Assembly (NCBI GenBank): GCA_015698045.1
Contig: BLAL01000005.1
Coordinates: 310,001 to 374,000 of the forward strand
Reading direction: 5' to 3'
DNA: 64,000 nt
From: Rhizophagus clarus
Taxonomy: Eukaryota; Glomeromycota; Glomeromycetes; Glomerales; Glomeraceae
In this document: positions 52,413-64,000 of the stretch, piece by piece
Numbering within the stretch: the stretch's first letter is position 1
How the letters are laid out: each line of letters begins with the position of its first letter
Notes under the pieces: generated by a model
Database searches by the model: none
What the model saw: only the letters and a program-made list of their open reading frames with translations
What the model was told of the DNA's origin: nothing
Translations under genes and position numbers: made by a program

Positions 52413-54866
52413 TAGATACTTTTGTTTTTCTTTTGTTTAATTTATTTATTTATTTATTTAAGAATTTATTTTATTTTATTTATTTTATTTATTAGTATTT
52501 ATAAACTTGAAAAATATTATAAATGATTAATTAATGTGTAATATGGCAGGAATGTAGAAATGTAGGGTTATATCCTTATCAGTTTGCAGAGAATCCCAAG
52601 CAAGCTATGATTTAGAATCAATAAAAGAAGTAACAAAAATATAAATTCGAACTAATAAATGAATATACAGTAATTAATTTCGAATATCTAAAAATTAAAA
52701 ATTTAGATTATAATAAAAAAAGCAATCACAATGGAAATTATATTGTAATATTACGCCGCCAAGACAGAATCATGTCATTGTTAAATAACGACACCGGGTC
52801 ACAATAAGCTAGTCAATAGACAATATTAAACATAGCTTCTTAAAAAACTTTTAATACCTTTTCTCTATATATAATTCCGTTTAGATGCATGTTCTGTATT
52901 TTTCTGGAAATTTCTGTATGTTTCCTGATGCTGTCCTGCAACGCCTCAATGTATATCCTTCTCGGTCCTTACCTGGTTGAGAATGAAAACACGTTCTTCT
53001 ATCAAGTACAAAGGATTGTTCTTGAGTATTATTTAAATGGAATTTACCAATTGACGGTTTTTATATACTAAAATTTACACATGAGGATTTCTTTTTCTCA
53101 CGCTAATCAACTGACAATTGCGGCCCGTGGTTTAAAGGGTAGTTGAAAAATATCATGAATCATTAATGATTATTGAAATTCATGTGAATGCGAGATGATT
53201 ATTAAGTGTTGCTAACTTTTGAGATAGTTAATTAACTGTTCAAAATTAAAAAGAAAAATTTCCAGACGACATTTTTAACTTGGAGTCACATGAAGATCTA
53301 CTTCACGAGGATAATTACCACGTGCAATTTTATAAAATTCAATAAATAACATCGTGGGAATTTTTTTTTTCTCTCAGGAATGACTTCTTTTATTCGTAGA
53401 CATATATATATTAATGAAAAAAAACATGGTTGAAGCTTTGAACTTGTAAGTTTTTTTGACGATTATATTATGTAATGTTAGCAGAATTAAGGTATGTAAG
53501 TTTTTAGTTTCTTTTCATGAACAGAGTCTTTTGAGAATTAAAAAATAAGGATTAAATTTTTTTAAGACATGATACGTTTCGTTCTATATCGACTGTCTAT
53601 CCTGAAACTTCGCTTGGGATTATATTTCACTAACGTAGTAAATCCCTTATACAGACTCCAATTACAAGAGGGAATTTTTCTAGATTAAGATGGAAGGACA
53701 TTTAATTACGCCATGAAACTTTACCGGAATAGTGAGATTCGTCAGAATCCTAGTAGTCTCCAAGGAGTTTATGAAAACTTCGATAACTAGACAAGAGCTA
53801 AGGCTGGAAATTGATTAATTTCAAATACAAATAAAAGGTAAATGTAATTTGGAGTATTAGTGTTGAGAGCATTGAGCAACCATATTGACAATTTTAGTAA
53901 AGTTTGAAAGATTTAATCATAAATGTATTTATCGATTTGGACAAAATATTATAATTGCTACATCTCCTGAAGGTATTAGTGTTCGTTCTGAGTGTGATGA
54001 AGTGCTGATCGATAGATATTATTTAAGAAGACTTGGAAATATTAGTTATCATATTTTTAACGGATCAATATGTGAAGTCGCTCAACTGTAATCAATTTTC
54101 TTTGATTTGGATGTTACCGTAAGTTATGCAACAATTAAAGGGAATGGAGTGTTATTTTTATTTCATTTATTTATAATATTTAAATTAGTCGTAGAATTTT
54201 CTATTATTAGCGAGAAAAGATTAAGAATTAGTTTAAATTCCTTTGGATATTTGAATTGACATTTACGTAATTATTTAAATATTTTCTTCAGATCAATAAG
54301 AGAAAGAATCAACATTTGTGTTTATGTAGTGATAATTAAAAGGAAGTTTCCTTGTACAAAACGAAAAAGGTGTTTCATTATAATAAAGAAAATGGTTTAA
54401 ATTTTATGATCAATTTTATTACTTTTAATATCGCTTGAATTCAGTAATCATAAGAAAAGTTCGGAGACGAAATCACGTGATAAAATGATATCTGAAAGGA
54501 AATATTGTAAAATTAAATAGGAAGAAACTCATTATTATCCGAAATTGAAATTAGAATCAATAATCCTATATTTATCGAGCTCGATAGAGAAACAGATTTT
54601 GGTTTATATATTTCTTCAAGTAAGTTAAATCATCTTTGATTTTTTTCTATTGTAAATGATTTAGGGGTTTATCTGAAATCTGATAGATAATTATTCTATT
54701 GACTCAATTTGGCTATGACTATTTCATTTTTGGATCTAATTCACGAGAGATGAATCCAATTTTTACTATAAATCATAATATTTATCAGTAGTATAATGAC
54801 CAAATAATAAGGGATAAAAAAATAAATTCACATACTTTCTAACTCCTTCGACTTCTAAAGATAACG
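52413..54866. other. Intergenic DNA with one possible small exon
   Basis: An open plus-strand stretch at about 53900-54091 reads KFERFNHKCIYRFGQNIIIA and then SPEGISVRSECDEVLIDRYY before a stop. It follows an AG (CAATTTTAG, 53900) but has no ATG start, so it may be an exon of an unseen or lost gene. Otherwise nothing was recognised. Confidence 0.3.
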
Positions 54867-55737
54867 ATGTCTAAAGAATCTTCACGAATTTTACCTGAAG
54901 AACGTATAATTTTAAATGTTGGAGGCACAAGAGTATTATGTTTAGCATATTATTATTTTTCTTTCTTACGCGATTATTATATTTTGTTATACAGAGTTAA
55001 TAAAAATATATATAAAAAAAAAATATATATATATGTATACGTATTTTTTTTTACATACATAGTATGAAACTTATCGATCAACATTAATTGCTCATCCTGA
55101 TACTTTGCTCGGAACCATGTTTCAAGAACGTAATCGTAGTCTCCGAAATCCCAATAAAGATGGTGAATATTTCTTTGACAGGAATAGCAAGGCATTTCAT
55201 TACATCATGGAATTTTATCGTACCGGTCAAATTCTTTGGGATACTCGAACTGTTCTTGGAGGAAGGAACGGTACCAACGTGACCAAGAAGGAATTAGAAG
55301 AAGAACTTGATTATTTTCAGATTAGGCCAAAGGATACTAGAGTTGATACCGCTCTGACTTCAGCTTCGAATATATTGGATAAATTTGTTCTAGCTTTAGA
55401 ATCATTGATTTTAAAGCATGTATCCCAATTAGGAAAAACCATCTTTATTAATGCAAGCCAAGAATTAATTTCGGTTAATAGAGTAAGAACTGAACCCGAG
55501 ATTGACCCTATTATCTTAAGAGCATTTAATTTAACGGCTTATCGTATGTTAAAAGAAGTTGAAAATGAAATTGCTCAACATTTATATTCAACTTTTCCTG
55601 AATTAAATATTGTTTGGAGAAGTGAAAGAAGGGATATTGACCCAAAATATATTTCAATTCAACTTTCTTTTAATTATAGTTTAAAGATGATTTTTGATAA
55701 TTCTCAAGTTGGAAGGAAAAGACTTAGGAGCTTTTAA
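54867..55737 (+). CDS. KCTD/T1-type BTB domain protein
   Basis: Exons 54867-54932 and 55063-55737 join in phase 0 (NVGGTR|YETYRSTL) across a 130-bp AT-rich intron, giving 246 aa. Residues about 13-105 are a potassium-channel-tetramerisation type BTB domain: ILNVGGTRYETYRSTLIAHP, LLGTMF, GEYFFDRNSKAFHYIMEFYR and a Leu/Glu-rich end (KKELEEELDYFQI). There is no transmembrane part, so it is not a channel. Such proteins often form oligomers and can serve as Cullin-3 adaptors. The C-terminal part (110-246) is not recognised. The intron inside the GGTR block is in a place where many T1-type genes have one. Confidence 0.85.
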
Positions 55738-56877
55738 AAAAAAATTTTTTTTCGGATTCATTGAATTCAAAGGTAATAATTTTTTTTTTTTTTTTTTTTT
55801 TTTGAAATTCATTTACAGATCAAATCATTTACATACGTAACATACGTAATGAATTACTATATATATTTCATATTTTATATCTTTTTCACTTTTTTTGACA
55901 CGATGGTGATTTACATATTATAAATATATTGAATTTTGTAGTGACAAATTAAATAAATTGACATGTTCTATATAATTTTACGTATTGTATATTATATATT
56001 TTAAATACGATAGTGATGATTATGAATAATATTTTGTTTTTATTTTTGCAGTACATTACATATGGTAATCAGCATCGATTAAAATAATTTTTTCCCCCCG
56101 AAAATTAAGATAATGCACTCGTTTTTGATCGATCGAAATTGATCGAAATTGTTTCGATAAATCTCTTGCAGCAAAAGTGTATTGTATAATACCGTTATAT
56201 ATATATATATATATATATATTTTATTATCTCACACTTTAAAAATAAATTATAATAACTAAATAATTTTTAATTATGAAAAATCACAATTTCTTTATTTTT
56301 TTTTTTTATTTTTTATTTTTTATTTTTTTATTTAGTTTTTTTTTTTTTAATATATATAAAAAAAAAAAAAATCTCTGGTAACAAATTAATAAAAAATATA
56401 ATGATACTTTTGTTTGAAAGGGAATTTTATTTCTTTCGTTTAGCAAAAAAGAAATATTCTCAAATTCATCATGTCGTATTGACCCAATATATAATAAATA
56501 TTACAAGAAATCTTGTTGAATTTTTTTTTTTTCCTGTTTTTTAAAGCACAGCTATAAAAAACACACCTTAAAATAAATAAAAAAAAAAATAATAATTTTT
56601 TTTTTCTGAATTAAACATATAAAATATATAGATATAAAAAAAAGGGGGGCATAAAAAATCAAGGTAGGATTTTGGTGTAAATAATACAAAGGTGACGAAT
56701 ATAAATGATTAAGAGGTTGTATGCAATAATAAAAAGTAATATATCTTTTTATGAATAATTATGAATAAAATGTAAATATATATAATGATAAATTTATTAA
56801 TATAATAATAATAATATTGAATGCCAAAAAAAAAAAAAAAGGAAAAGAAAAAAAATAGTGGAAATGTAAATACAAGG

Positions 56878-56915
<38 letters not shown>

Positions 56916-56976
56916 AATTATTTATACACGAATAATAACATAATAATATCGCATCGTCACATATAAATAGGAGAAA
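55738..56976. other. Low-complexity spacer between convergent genes
   Basis: Contains a T-run (near 55780), a (TA)n run (near 56197-56220) and a T-run followed directly by an A-run (near 56878-56918). The two flanking genes converge, so the 3' ends of both transcripts lie here. Confidence 0.5.
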
Positions 56977-59900
56977 TTATGCTTTAATCACTGAAGGTCT
57001 TTGATAAGTTAACCGTTCGGATGATTGCATGGGAAATAATTTGCTATTGTTATATTTGCTTTCGTGAGAAAGTCCTTGGAAGGTCCTTTTCGGTAAAGCT
57101 TGTAAAGCTGGTAATTCTCCCTGTAACACCATTTGACGTTGCGCTACAAAACTTCCTGGTGTTGGAATTGTATATTTCTCTTCGACTACTTCTTCAGTAT
57201 ATTCAGAATATTCAGAATATGCGTAATCATTTTCTCCTTGACCTTGATAATAATCTTCTTCATTATAATATTGTTCATTATAATCTTGTTCGTTATAACC
57301 TTGTTCGTTATAATATTGACCATTGTAGTCTTGATCATAATCTTCTTCATCATAATATTCTTCTTGATATTCATCATATTCGTTATAATGACCATAATAA
57401 CCTGGATCAGATGAATATCCGTAATACCCATTTTCTCCTGTTGGATCATTTTCATAATCATAATCTGCATCTTCATAGTATTCACCTTCAGCATATTCTT
57501 CTTCATATTGTAATGTCGTTCGAGCACCATCATCATCAAAACCAGTTTGCATGATTGACGCTCGAACTTGTGATGCTTGATACGCAAAACTTTTTGGATC
57601 TTTTGGCCTATTCTTGAATTTATAATTCGTTGGAACAACATTATCATCAGGTCTTGAACGATCAAACATTGCCCATACGGCTGGAAGAGTTGGCATAACA
57701 CTTGAAGCCATTGAATATTTTGACATTCTTGACATTCTTGACATTCTTGAAGTAACTTTACTAACAGGTCGTGATTTTCCATTTCCATTTCCTCTAACCC
57801 AAGGTATACTGAATGTGCTAAAAGCACTCATTTTTCTTCTTCGAGTAACCGTTTTTGTTGTAGGTACATCCCATTCGTTAAATACTTGAGATTCTTCTTC
57901 AATCATAACCCATTCACATTCATTTATCAAACCTTTTTTTGGTTCAATAAATACCCAATCGCCCCATTTATCACCATCAGCTGCGGCAGTAGTTTCCATC
58001 CATACGTAAGGGAAAATTTCATCAACAGTTTCAATGGCTAAATGAGTTGTAATAGGTAAATCTTGAGCTCGATCAATAATATCCCAATCTTCCCAATCTT
58101 CTTCTTTATCATTAGAAAAATCGGGAGTAGATTGAGTAGATTCGAAAGATCTAGCCCTTCGAGGCTTTCTTAAAGATCCGAATTTAACTATTTTTTTACC
58201 ACCATTTATTGATTTCTTTTTAATGAGACTAATAACTTGACTCATTGACTTTTCTTTCTCTTCAATTTGTAAATTACTATTATTTTTATTTTTATCATCG
58301 CTGCTGATGTCACTTCTTGGTGATTCAATTGAGGTTAAAGTCAAAGAATTTGATACATTATCAACGGAATTACGAAAACCTTTTTGTGAAAAATCATCCC
58401 AAACTACAGTTTGACGCATTGAAACTCCGGAATCATTTCTTGTTAAGGAAATTTCTTGATTAGAACTTTGTTCTTTATTGTTAAAATCTGTTGAACTTGA
58501 ATTATTTCCTTCACTTAATCCACCTTCAGAAGATTCAGAAATATTTTCTAATTTATCAGGTAAAGGTTCTAAATAAACACTTTTAAACCCTTTTCTTGAA
58601 AATTGAGTCCATTGTTTTTCACTAACGGAACTACAAATACTTATATTTTTAGCTCTATCTTCAAGTGAGAAAAATAATTTTAAAAAATCATCAGACATAG
58701 AAGTAATTCCATTTGTTTGAAATTCTTCCCACATCTCTTCAGCAGATTTTTTCTCATCAGCTGTCATCATAGTACTTGGACGAATTATTGTTTTACGTTT
58801 CATACTATCCATCATATCAGGTAATAAAGTTGTAAAAGATCTAGTTTGTCTCTTTGTTTCTGTTTTTGTAGTTGGGATTTGTCTTGTTACTCTTAAAATA
58901 CTTACTGGTCTTGTTGTACTCGTAGATGCTGTAGCCGTTGCAGTTGTTGCAGTTGTTTTAATTTCAGTCGTTTCGGCAAATGTAACGATCGATTGTTTAC
59001 GAGGACGATTTCCTTTTTTAGAATCGGACTTTGATTCAGGAAATTGAAAGAAAGTGGATGTGATAGTCTTTCTATATTCAACATAATTATCCAATAATCT
59101 TGTTAAACGAGGATTTAAATCAACTTTTTCACGTAAATAAGCCAAAAATAAATGATGACAAGCAGCAGAATATTTTGTCCAATCATCATAAGCTGTATCA
59201 AAACTTGTATAGCCTTTATCTTTATTACCAAGAATACAAAGTGCTATTGTTTTTACGATTCTTTCGTCCGACATTTTATTTATATGAGATTCAGCCGTTA
59301 CTTGTGCACAAAGTTCGAATAATTCACATAAAATTTCCCTATTTTGTTTTGGTAAATAATCTGAAAATTTCTTGAAAGAACCTTTGCTTGGATCATAATC
59401 CCATTCTATTAAAGGAAAAGGAAAGGAAAGAAAAGGAAAGAAACGTTTCGTTAAAAAAGAATTGCACGTGATTTGATCAATAATGCGCAGTTAAACATTT
59501 ACCAGCATCATGATGCTAGGGAATATCGATGTATTAAGACTATATTATTATTTACATAAATTATTATTATTTGTATATTTATCTGCAAGTATTTTGAATT
59601 TGTTTCATGTGTAAAATAAATAAGGGATGTTTTCTTTTAATAAAATTAAAATTATAATTATTGACAAAAATAATAAAGTATTGGGTTTTTTTAATCTAAT
59701 TATAATATATGAACTGAATTTTGAGAGATTCTAATGTTTCATAAAAAAAAAAAAAAAATTAATAAAAATAAATAAATACCTTGTTCATATTTAACAAATT
59801 CTTCATAATATTGATATGGTACTAATATCGTATCACAACGTCTTAAAGCCCATTTCATTGCTGAAACTACGGCATGAATGTTATAAGATCTTATTACATC

Positions 59901-60203
59901 CTCATATTCCGTACGATTATCTTTTAATAAATGTTTTAAAAGTTTTCTGACCTCATCCACACTATCACCTATGTTTAAAGGTTTAAAGATATCAACTTCA
60001 TGTAGACCTCGAAATCTTATCTCATCAGCACATCTTTTTATAATCAAATGAACCTCTTCAAGAGTGAGATTGTTAGCCACATCACGTTTAATTTCCTTCT
60101 TTGAGGACATGTTTCTTCGTATACTAGATTTTGTTGCTTTCTTTTCATTTTTAGAAATACTATTCTTTTTTTTATCTGTTGAATGTTTCGCACTGCGCAA
60201 CAT
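56977..60203 (-). CDS. Msb1/Mug8-domain cell-polarity protein, 950 aa
   Basis: Exon 1 is 60203-59780 and exon 2 is 59405-56977; the intron is GTATTT...CTTTAATAG and the join reads KYEQ|EWDYDPSKG in frame. Residues about 47-250 have the pattern of the Rho-GAP-like Msb1/Mug8 domain: LTLEEVHLIIKRCADEIRFR, then LPKQNREILCELFELCAQ, then KMSDERIVKTIALCIL and TKYSAACHHLFLAYLRE. In yeasts Msb1-type proteins help Rho/Cdc42-linked polarised growth. The rest is low-complexity, with Trp motifs (WEEFQTNGI, WTQFSRKGF, WDDFSQKGF; then DWEDWDIID, KWGDWVFIE, ECEWVMIEE), Ser-rich and Thr-rich parts, and a YNEQ(G/D)YNEQ-type Tyr/Asp/Glu-rich tail (about 770-880). The start codon was chosen because the frame is open from 60203 with no earlier in-frame ATG seen. 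The domain is complete and no stop is present. Confidence 0.8.
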
Positions 60204-61003
60204 TTTTATAACTTAAATGTAATTATATATATTAAAAAAAAATAATCTAAAAAGAATTTATATCTATATCTATATGTATAGAATTACTTATATTCTTATT
60301 TATTTCTAAAAAAAAAAAAGTATTATTTCAAAATATTAATAATAATGATAATAATAAAAAAAAGAAAGAATAGACCAAAAGAAAAAAAAAAATTATTATA
60401 ATGGGAGAGGAAGAGGTCAAAGCGAGAGAATTTTTTTTTTTTTTCGATCCCAATGAATTTATATTGTTTTTTTAATAATTATTATAATAATTTATGTCTT
60501 AATTATGATTGGTAATGATTGGTATTAAAAAAAAAAAAATTTTCAATTGAAATATTTTTGTGGTTAATAAATTTTTTTTTTTTTTTATTTATTATTCTTT
60601 GTTTTTTTATAAATGTTAGTACAGCATTTCTTCAACGAATACGGTAGATCGTTGGATAGAATTTATAAAATAAAAACTTGGCACTTTTTAATAACTTTAA
60701 TTGAATAGTTGATCATTTCCTAATTTAAGAGCAAAGTAAAAATGTTTCAAAAAGAAATAAATAGTAAAAAAATACTTTTTTAAATTGGATCACAAAAAAA
60801 AAAAAAAGTGTCATGTTGTAATACGGTTTTAAGTTCGTATTAACTAAATAAGTTGATCATCATACCACATTTTTCTCACTTAAATTAAATCGTATAATAT
60901 AATTTAATATTTCAATTATATAAATATATATATATATATATATGCACCCACGATTTACTTTTTTTACCTATATCATTTTTTATTGTAAAGAAAAATAGAG
61001 AAA

Positions 61004-61052
<49 letters not shown>

Positions 61053-64000
61053 CTCATGCAAGAAGCAGGTAGAAACAATAAGTTTATAACAAAAAAAGAA
61101 ATCAAAACTGTATACCCCTGAAGAAAGTGAAACAAATATCTCATTTTGAACATTATGTGTATATATATATTTTTTAATTACTGTATATAAATAGAAGATT
61201 AAATCGATAATTGTTGTAATTGTAATAATAAAAAAAAAAATTTTTTTCCTTAAATTATTTTAAAAAAAAAAAAGATAATAACTTGTTAATGATGATGATC
61301 ATCACATCACAACAATTGAGATAAGGACATTGTAACTAGGAAAAAAAATCTCTTTTATCCTTGTTGAATCATTCGTGAATTATTTTGTTCCCCAATTTTT
61401 TTTTTTTATAAATTTGGCAGAAATATTGTCTCCGCATTCTCCGAATTAAAAAGACCAGACTTCTTTTCTTCATTTGTTTCGTATTCAATTATATTATAAC
61501 ACAATTGGAATTATGTATTCCCCTAGGTTGAGAAAAAAAAAATTCCTTCTTTTCTTTATTTTTTTTATTATGTGAGACATTGAGACAAATAACTGAATGT
61601 TTTATAATAATTTATAATGTAGCAATAAGGTTATAACAGCTTAGCTGGCTAGATTGGATGGATGAAAAAAAAATTTGAAACATAATTAGCCTTCTTTGTG
61701 ACTAATTAATTCAGTCATTGTACGATTATGGCTAGTGTTTAATTCCTGAATTCGAAATAAATCTTTGTTCATTCACAAAAAAATCAGTAGAATTAGCCAA
61801 ATCAGAGATGGATAAAAATCGTGAATTTTTTACGTTTTTTTTTTAAAAAAATAAATAATTAATTAAATTATAAATAATAAAAAAAAAAAATAATAATAAT
61901 AATAATTACATTTAAATAACTAACGCAAAAAAATGTCAAAAAAAAAAAAAAAATACGGACCCAATTAATGTAATTAGTTTGAAAGGTTTGAAGAAATTTT
62001 AGAGTTACACGAGTTTGATTCCTTGGGGGTGTAACAAACATATTATCTTTAATGTCACAATATCGCGTTTTGTATCAACGAATAAGGAATTTCATCAAGT
62101 TTTATTTTATTTTGTTTTTGTAATTTTATTTACTAAATTTACTCGAATAAGAAAAAAAAATTTTACTCGTTTCAACCAAGTAATTTAATTGGAAACTGGA
62201 AGAGTTTTAAAAACAATACTCATATTAAAAAATCTAGAAAAAATTATTTTTCAATTGTTTGAAGGAAAAAAAAAAAAAAATTCCTTTTCTTTCTTTCTTC
62301 GATTATTTGATGATGATTGATGTGATTGATGAAAGAATCGGAATTTCGTTCGGAACTATTACATTATATCATGAGATAATTAATTTTCCTGATTGGTCGT
62401 TATAGACTATATAAATTTTATTAAATTCATTTTAGGCAATTTTTGGTAATATTATTAAATTCCCGATTTAGTTTAAAAAATACATTAATTTTATGTTCTT
62501 TCTCCCTATGGTCAGATTTATTTTTTTTGAATTGGGACAAAGATGGAAAAACATCAAGTGCTTGAGAAACAAAGGATCTTCATAGCCGATCAAAAATCCA
62601 CTAATTCGTCCGGTTCATTTCTCGAAATTTATTGTGTAATGTGACACGAGGCTGAAAGTACCCTTTTTTGCATGGGATGCAGATTCCTGGGTTCAATTTA
62701 ATAATAAATAAATTAATCAAATATTATTAATGATAACCCCATCAAAGAATTTTAATCACGATGAAAAAAAATTGAATCATGCATCCATTACTCATTATTG
62801 TAGCACCAATAATCTTTTTTTTTTTTTTTTTTGATTTAAATTATGGTAATGAAAAAAAGATTAATAATTAGTAAAAAATAATACAATTGTTTTTACATTA
62901 GATTTGATTTTTTTTTTCCTGAACTTTAAAATTTTGGGAATTGTACAATATTGTTTCTAAATCGAATTTCACAGATCTCAATATCATCGATTTCAGCCTG
63001 ATAAGAAAAATAATTGAATAAAAAAAAAAAAAAAAAAAAATTTGTTTATTTTGATCATCAAAACAAATTGAAAAAAGAGCAATCCTAAGCGATGAATGAG
63101 AAAAAACATCATTGTACGAATGAAATCAATATATTTTCCGTTACGCATGTAAATAAAATACCATTATTTATTAACGCCAAGCTGGGCTAAGCCACTCCCC
63201 CTGCATTTATTTGAATATGACGAATATTTCCTAATTTTTTTTTGTTTGAATTAATTAACTGTAATCAGTTAGGCTTTATTAATATTATGTGGTCAAATAT
63301 GATGAAATGATAAATGATCGTGAACTAACATGCATGCGTAATATTATTTGACAGTTTGTTTCATAGTACAGGGGAGGGGATATCATGATTTTTTATTAAA
63401 AATCATGTAATTTACGTAATTTGTTGATGAATAATCATATGAATTACATGTCATCAAAAAAAATCTTTGAGACATAAGAACGGCTGAAACTTTAAAACAT
63501 ATTCTTTTTTATAGTTGCATTTATATGTATGGGTATAATCATTAAATTAACCCAGTTTTTTTTAATTGATAAACACCTAAAATGAAAAAAAAACTAAAAT
63601 TAGAATTTGGGCATAATTTACATAATTTGCATATGTGCAAATGTTTATGCGGGATTGTTCGGTATTACAAAATATATGGCATTTTCAAAATTGGAAATAT
63701 TGTTCCATTAAACTTATGCCGGTCTTAATTTAGTTTTTATCTGGTACGCAAAATAGTTGCAAACAACGCATAAGACAAGTATGTCTGTCATTCACGCATA
63801 TTTCAACAATCAAAGTTCTTTATCAGTAAGTAATATTTATTCGACACCGGGTAATTATCTTCTTTTTAGGTTTTCTAAAATTATTCATAATTATATAAAC
63901 AAATTTGAGTTCTAGTGTATTTACAGAAATTTCAATAGAAAAAGTTTGTTAAATATTTTAAAAATTAAAAACTTGCATGAATTATAATATTTATTATTGT
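60204..64000. other. Upstream low-complexity DNA, no gene seen
   Basis: Many poly(A) and poly(T) runs, including a T-run joined to an A-run of about 16 and 26 bases near 61003-61045. Regulatory elements of the Msb1-like gene probably lie here but none could be named. No ORF above 60 codons. A short G/C-rich word (near 63178-63205, GGGCTAAGCC) is not a tRNA. Confidence 0.4.

Noticed and set aside
57021..57554. Plus-strand 177-codon frame rich in His, Asn and Ile
   Set aside because: It is the antisense of the Tyr/Asp/Glu-rich repeat tail of the Msb1-like gene.
63178..63210. GC-richer hairpin-like word that might be a tRNA
   Set aside because: No tRNA arms, anticodon loop or Pol III boxes could be placed.
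1..64000. CRISPR arrays, operons, ribosome binding sites
   Set aside because: Spliced genes and composition show a eukaryotic nuclear sequence; the regular repeats at 10.3-12.1 kb are exon-like units and not CRISPR repeats.

Overview
This window looks like nuclear DNA of an arbuscular mycorrhizal fungus (Glomeromycotina, close to Rhizophagus). It is extremely AT-rich. Genes have short GT-AG introns of about 60-90 bp. One kinase has the Cys-rich N-terminal segment typical of the expanded Rhizophagus kinases, and three broken genes carry Crinkler (CRN)-type N-termini. The species call is inference from these traits. No rRNA or tRNA gene was recognised.

Layout. 0.4-2.4 kb: a decayed Crinkler-type gene. 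2.4-10.3 kb: AT-rich DNA built from nested repeats, namely a SINE-like retroposon with 19-bp target duplications (4869-5247), two foldback MITEs, a 2.7-kb element with about 300-bp inverted arms (5741-8489), and polypyrimidine/polypurine satellites. 10.3-12.1 kb: a tandem array of twelve exon-like units, each with its own splice acceptor and most with a donor, interrupted by a TA-flanked pogo/Tc1-type MITE. 12,877-24,253: a complete 11.4-kb CACTA transposon with CACTG inverted ends, a GTA 3-bp target duplication and ATATCGGG subterminal repeats. It carries an intact 1023-aa Tnp2 transposase, a divergent second gene with a stop, a Myb-like small protein, a captured ribosomal protein L10 exon, an unrecognised two-exon basic ORF and an RGG-exon fragment in a nested inverted-repeat element.

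25.2-28.2 kb and 43.4-46.4 kb are an inverted segmental duplication, each arm holding one member of a coiled-coil protein family; a third, more diverged member follows at 46.8 kb. Between the arms lie a stand-alone VWA-domain protein (28.5 kb), a second Crinkler relic (29.7 kb), repeat-rich DNA with an 8-bp-TSD MITE and a small retroposon, a seven-helix membrane protein with six exons (37.7-39.1 kb), an unrecognised two-exon gene (40.7-41.2 kb), a U-box relic and a third Crinkler relic. The right part is a more normal gene region: a protein kinase (50.5-52.4 kb), a KCTD/T1-type BTB protein (54.9-55.7 kb) and, on the minus strand, a 950-aa Msb1/Mug8-type polarity protein (57.0-60.2 kb). The last 3.8 kb is low-complexity DNA upstream of that gene.

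The host genes probably act in signalling and polarity (kinase, VWA, BTB, seven-helix protein, Msb1-like). They do not form an operon-like unit; transposition and segmental duplication explain most of the layout. Exon joins given here are by eye from splice signals and reading frame.
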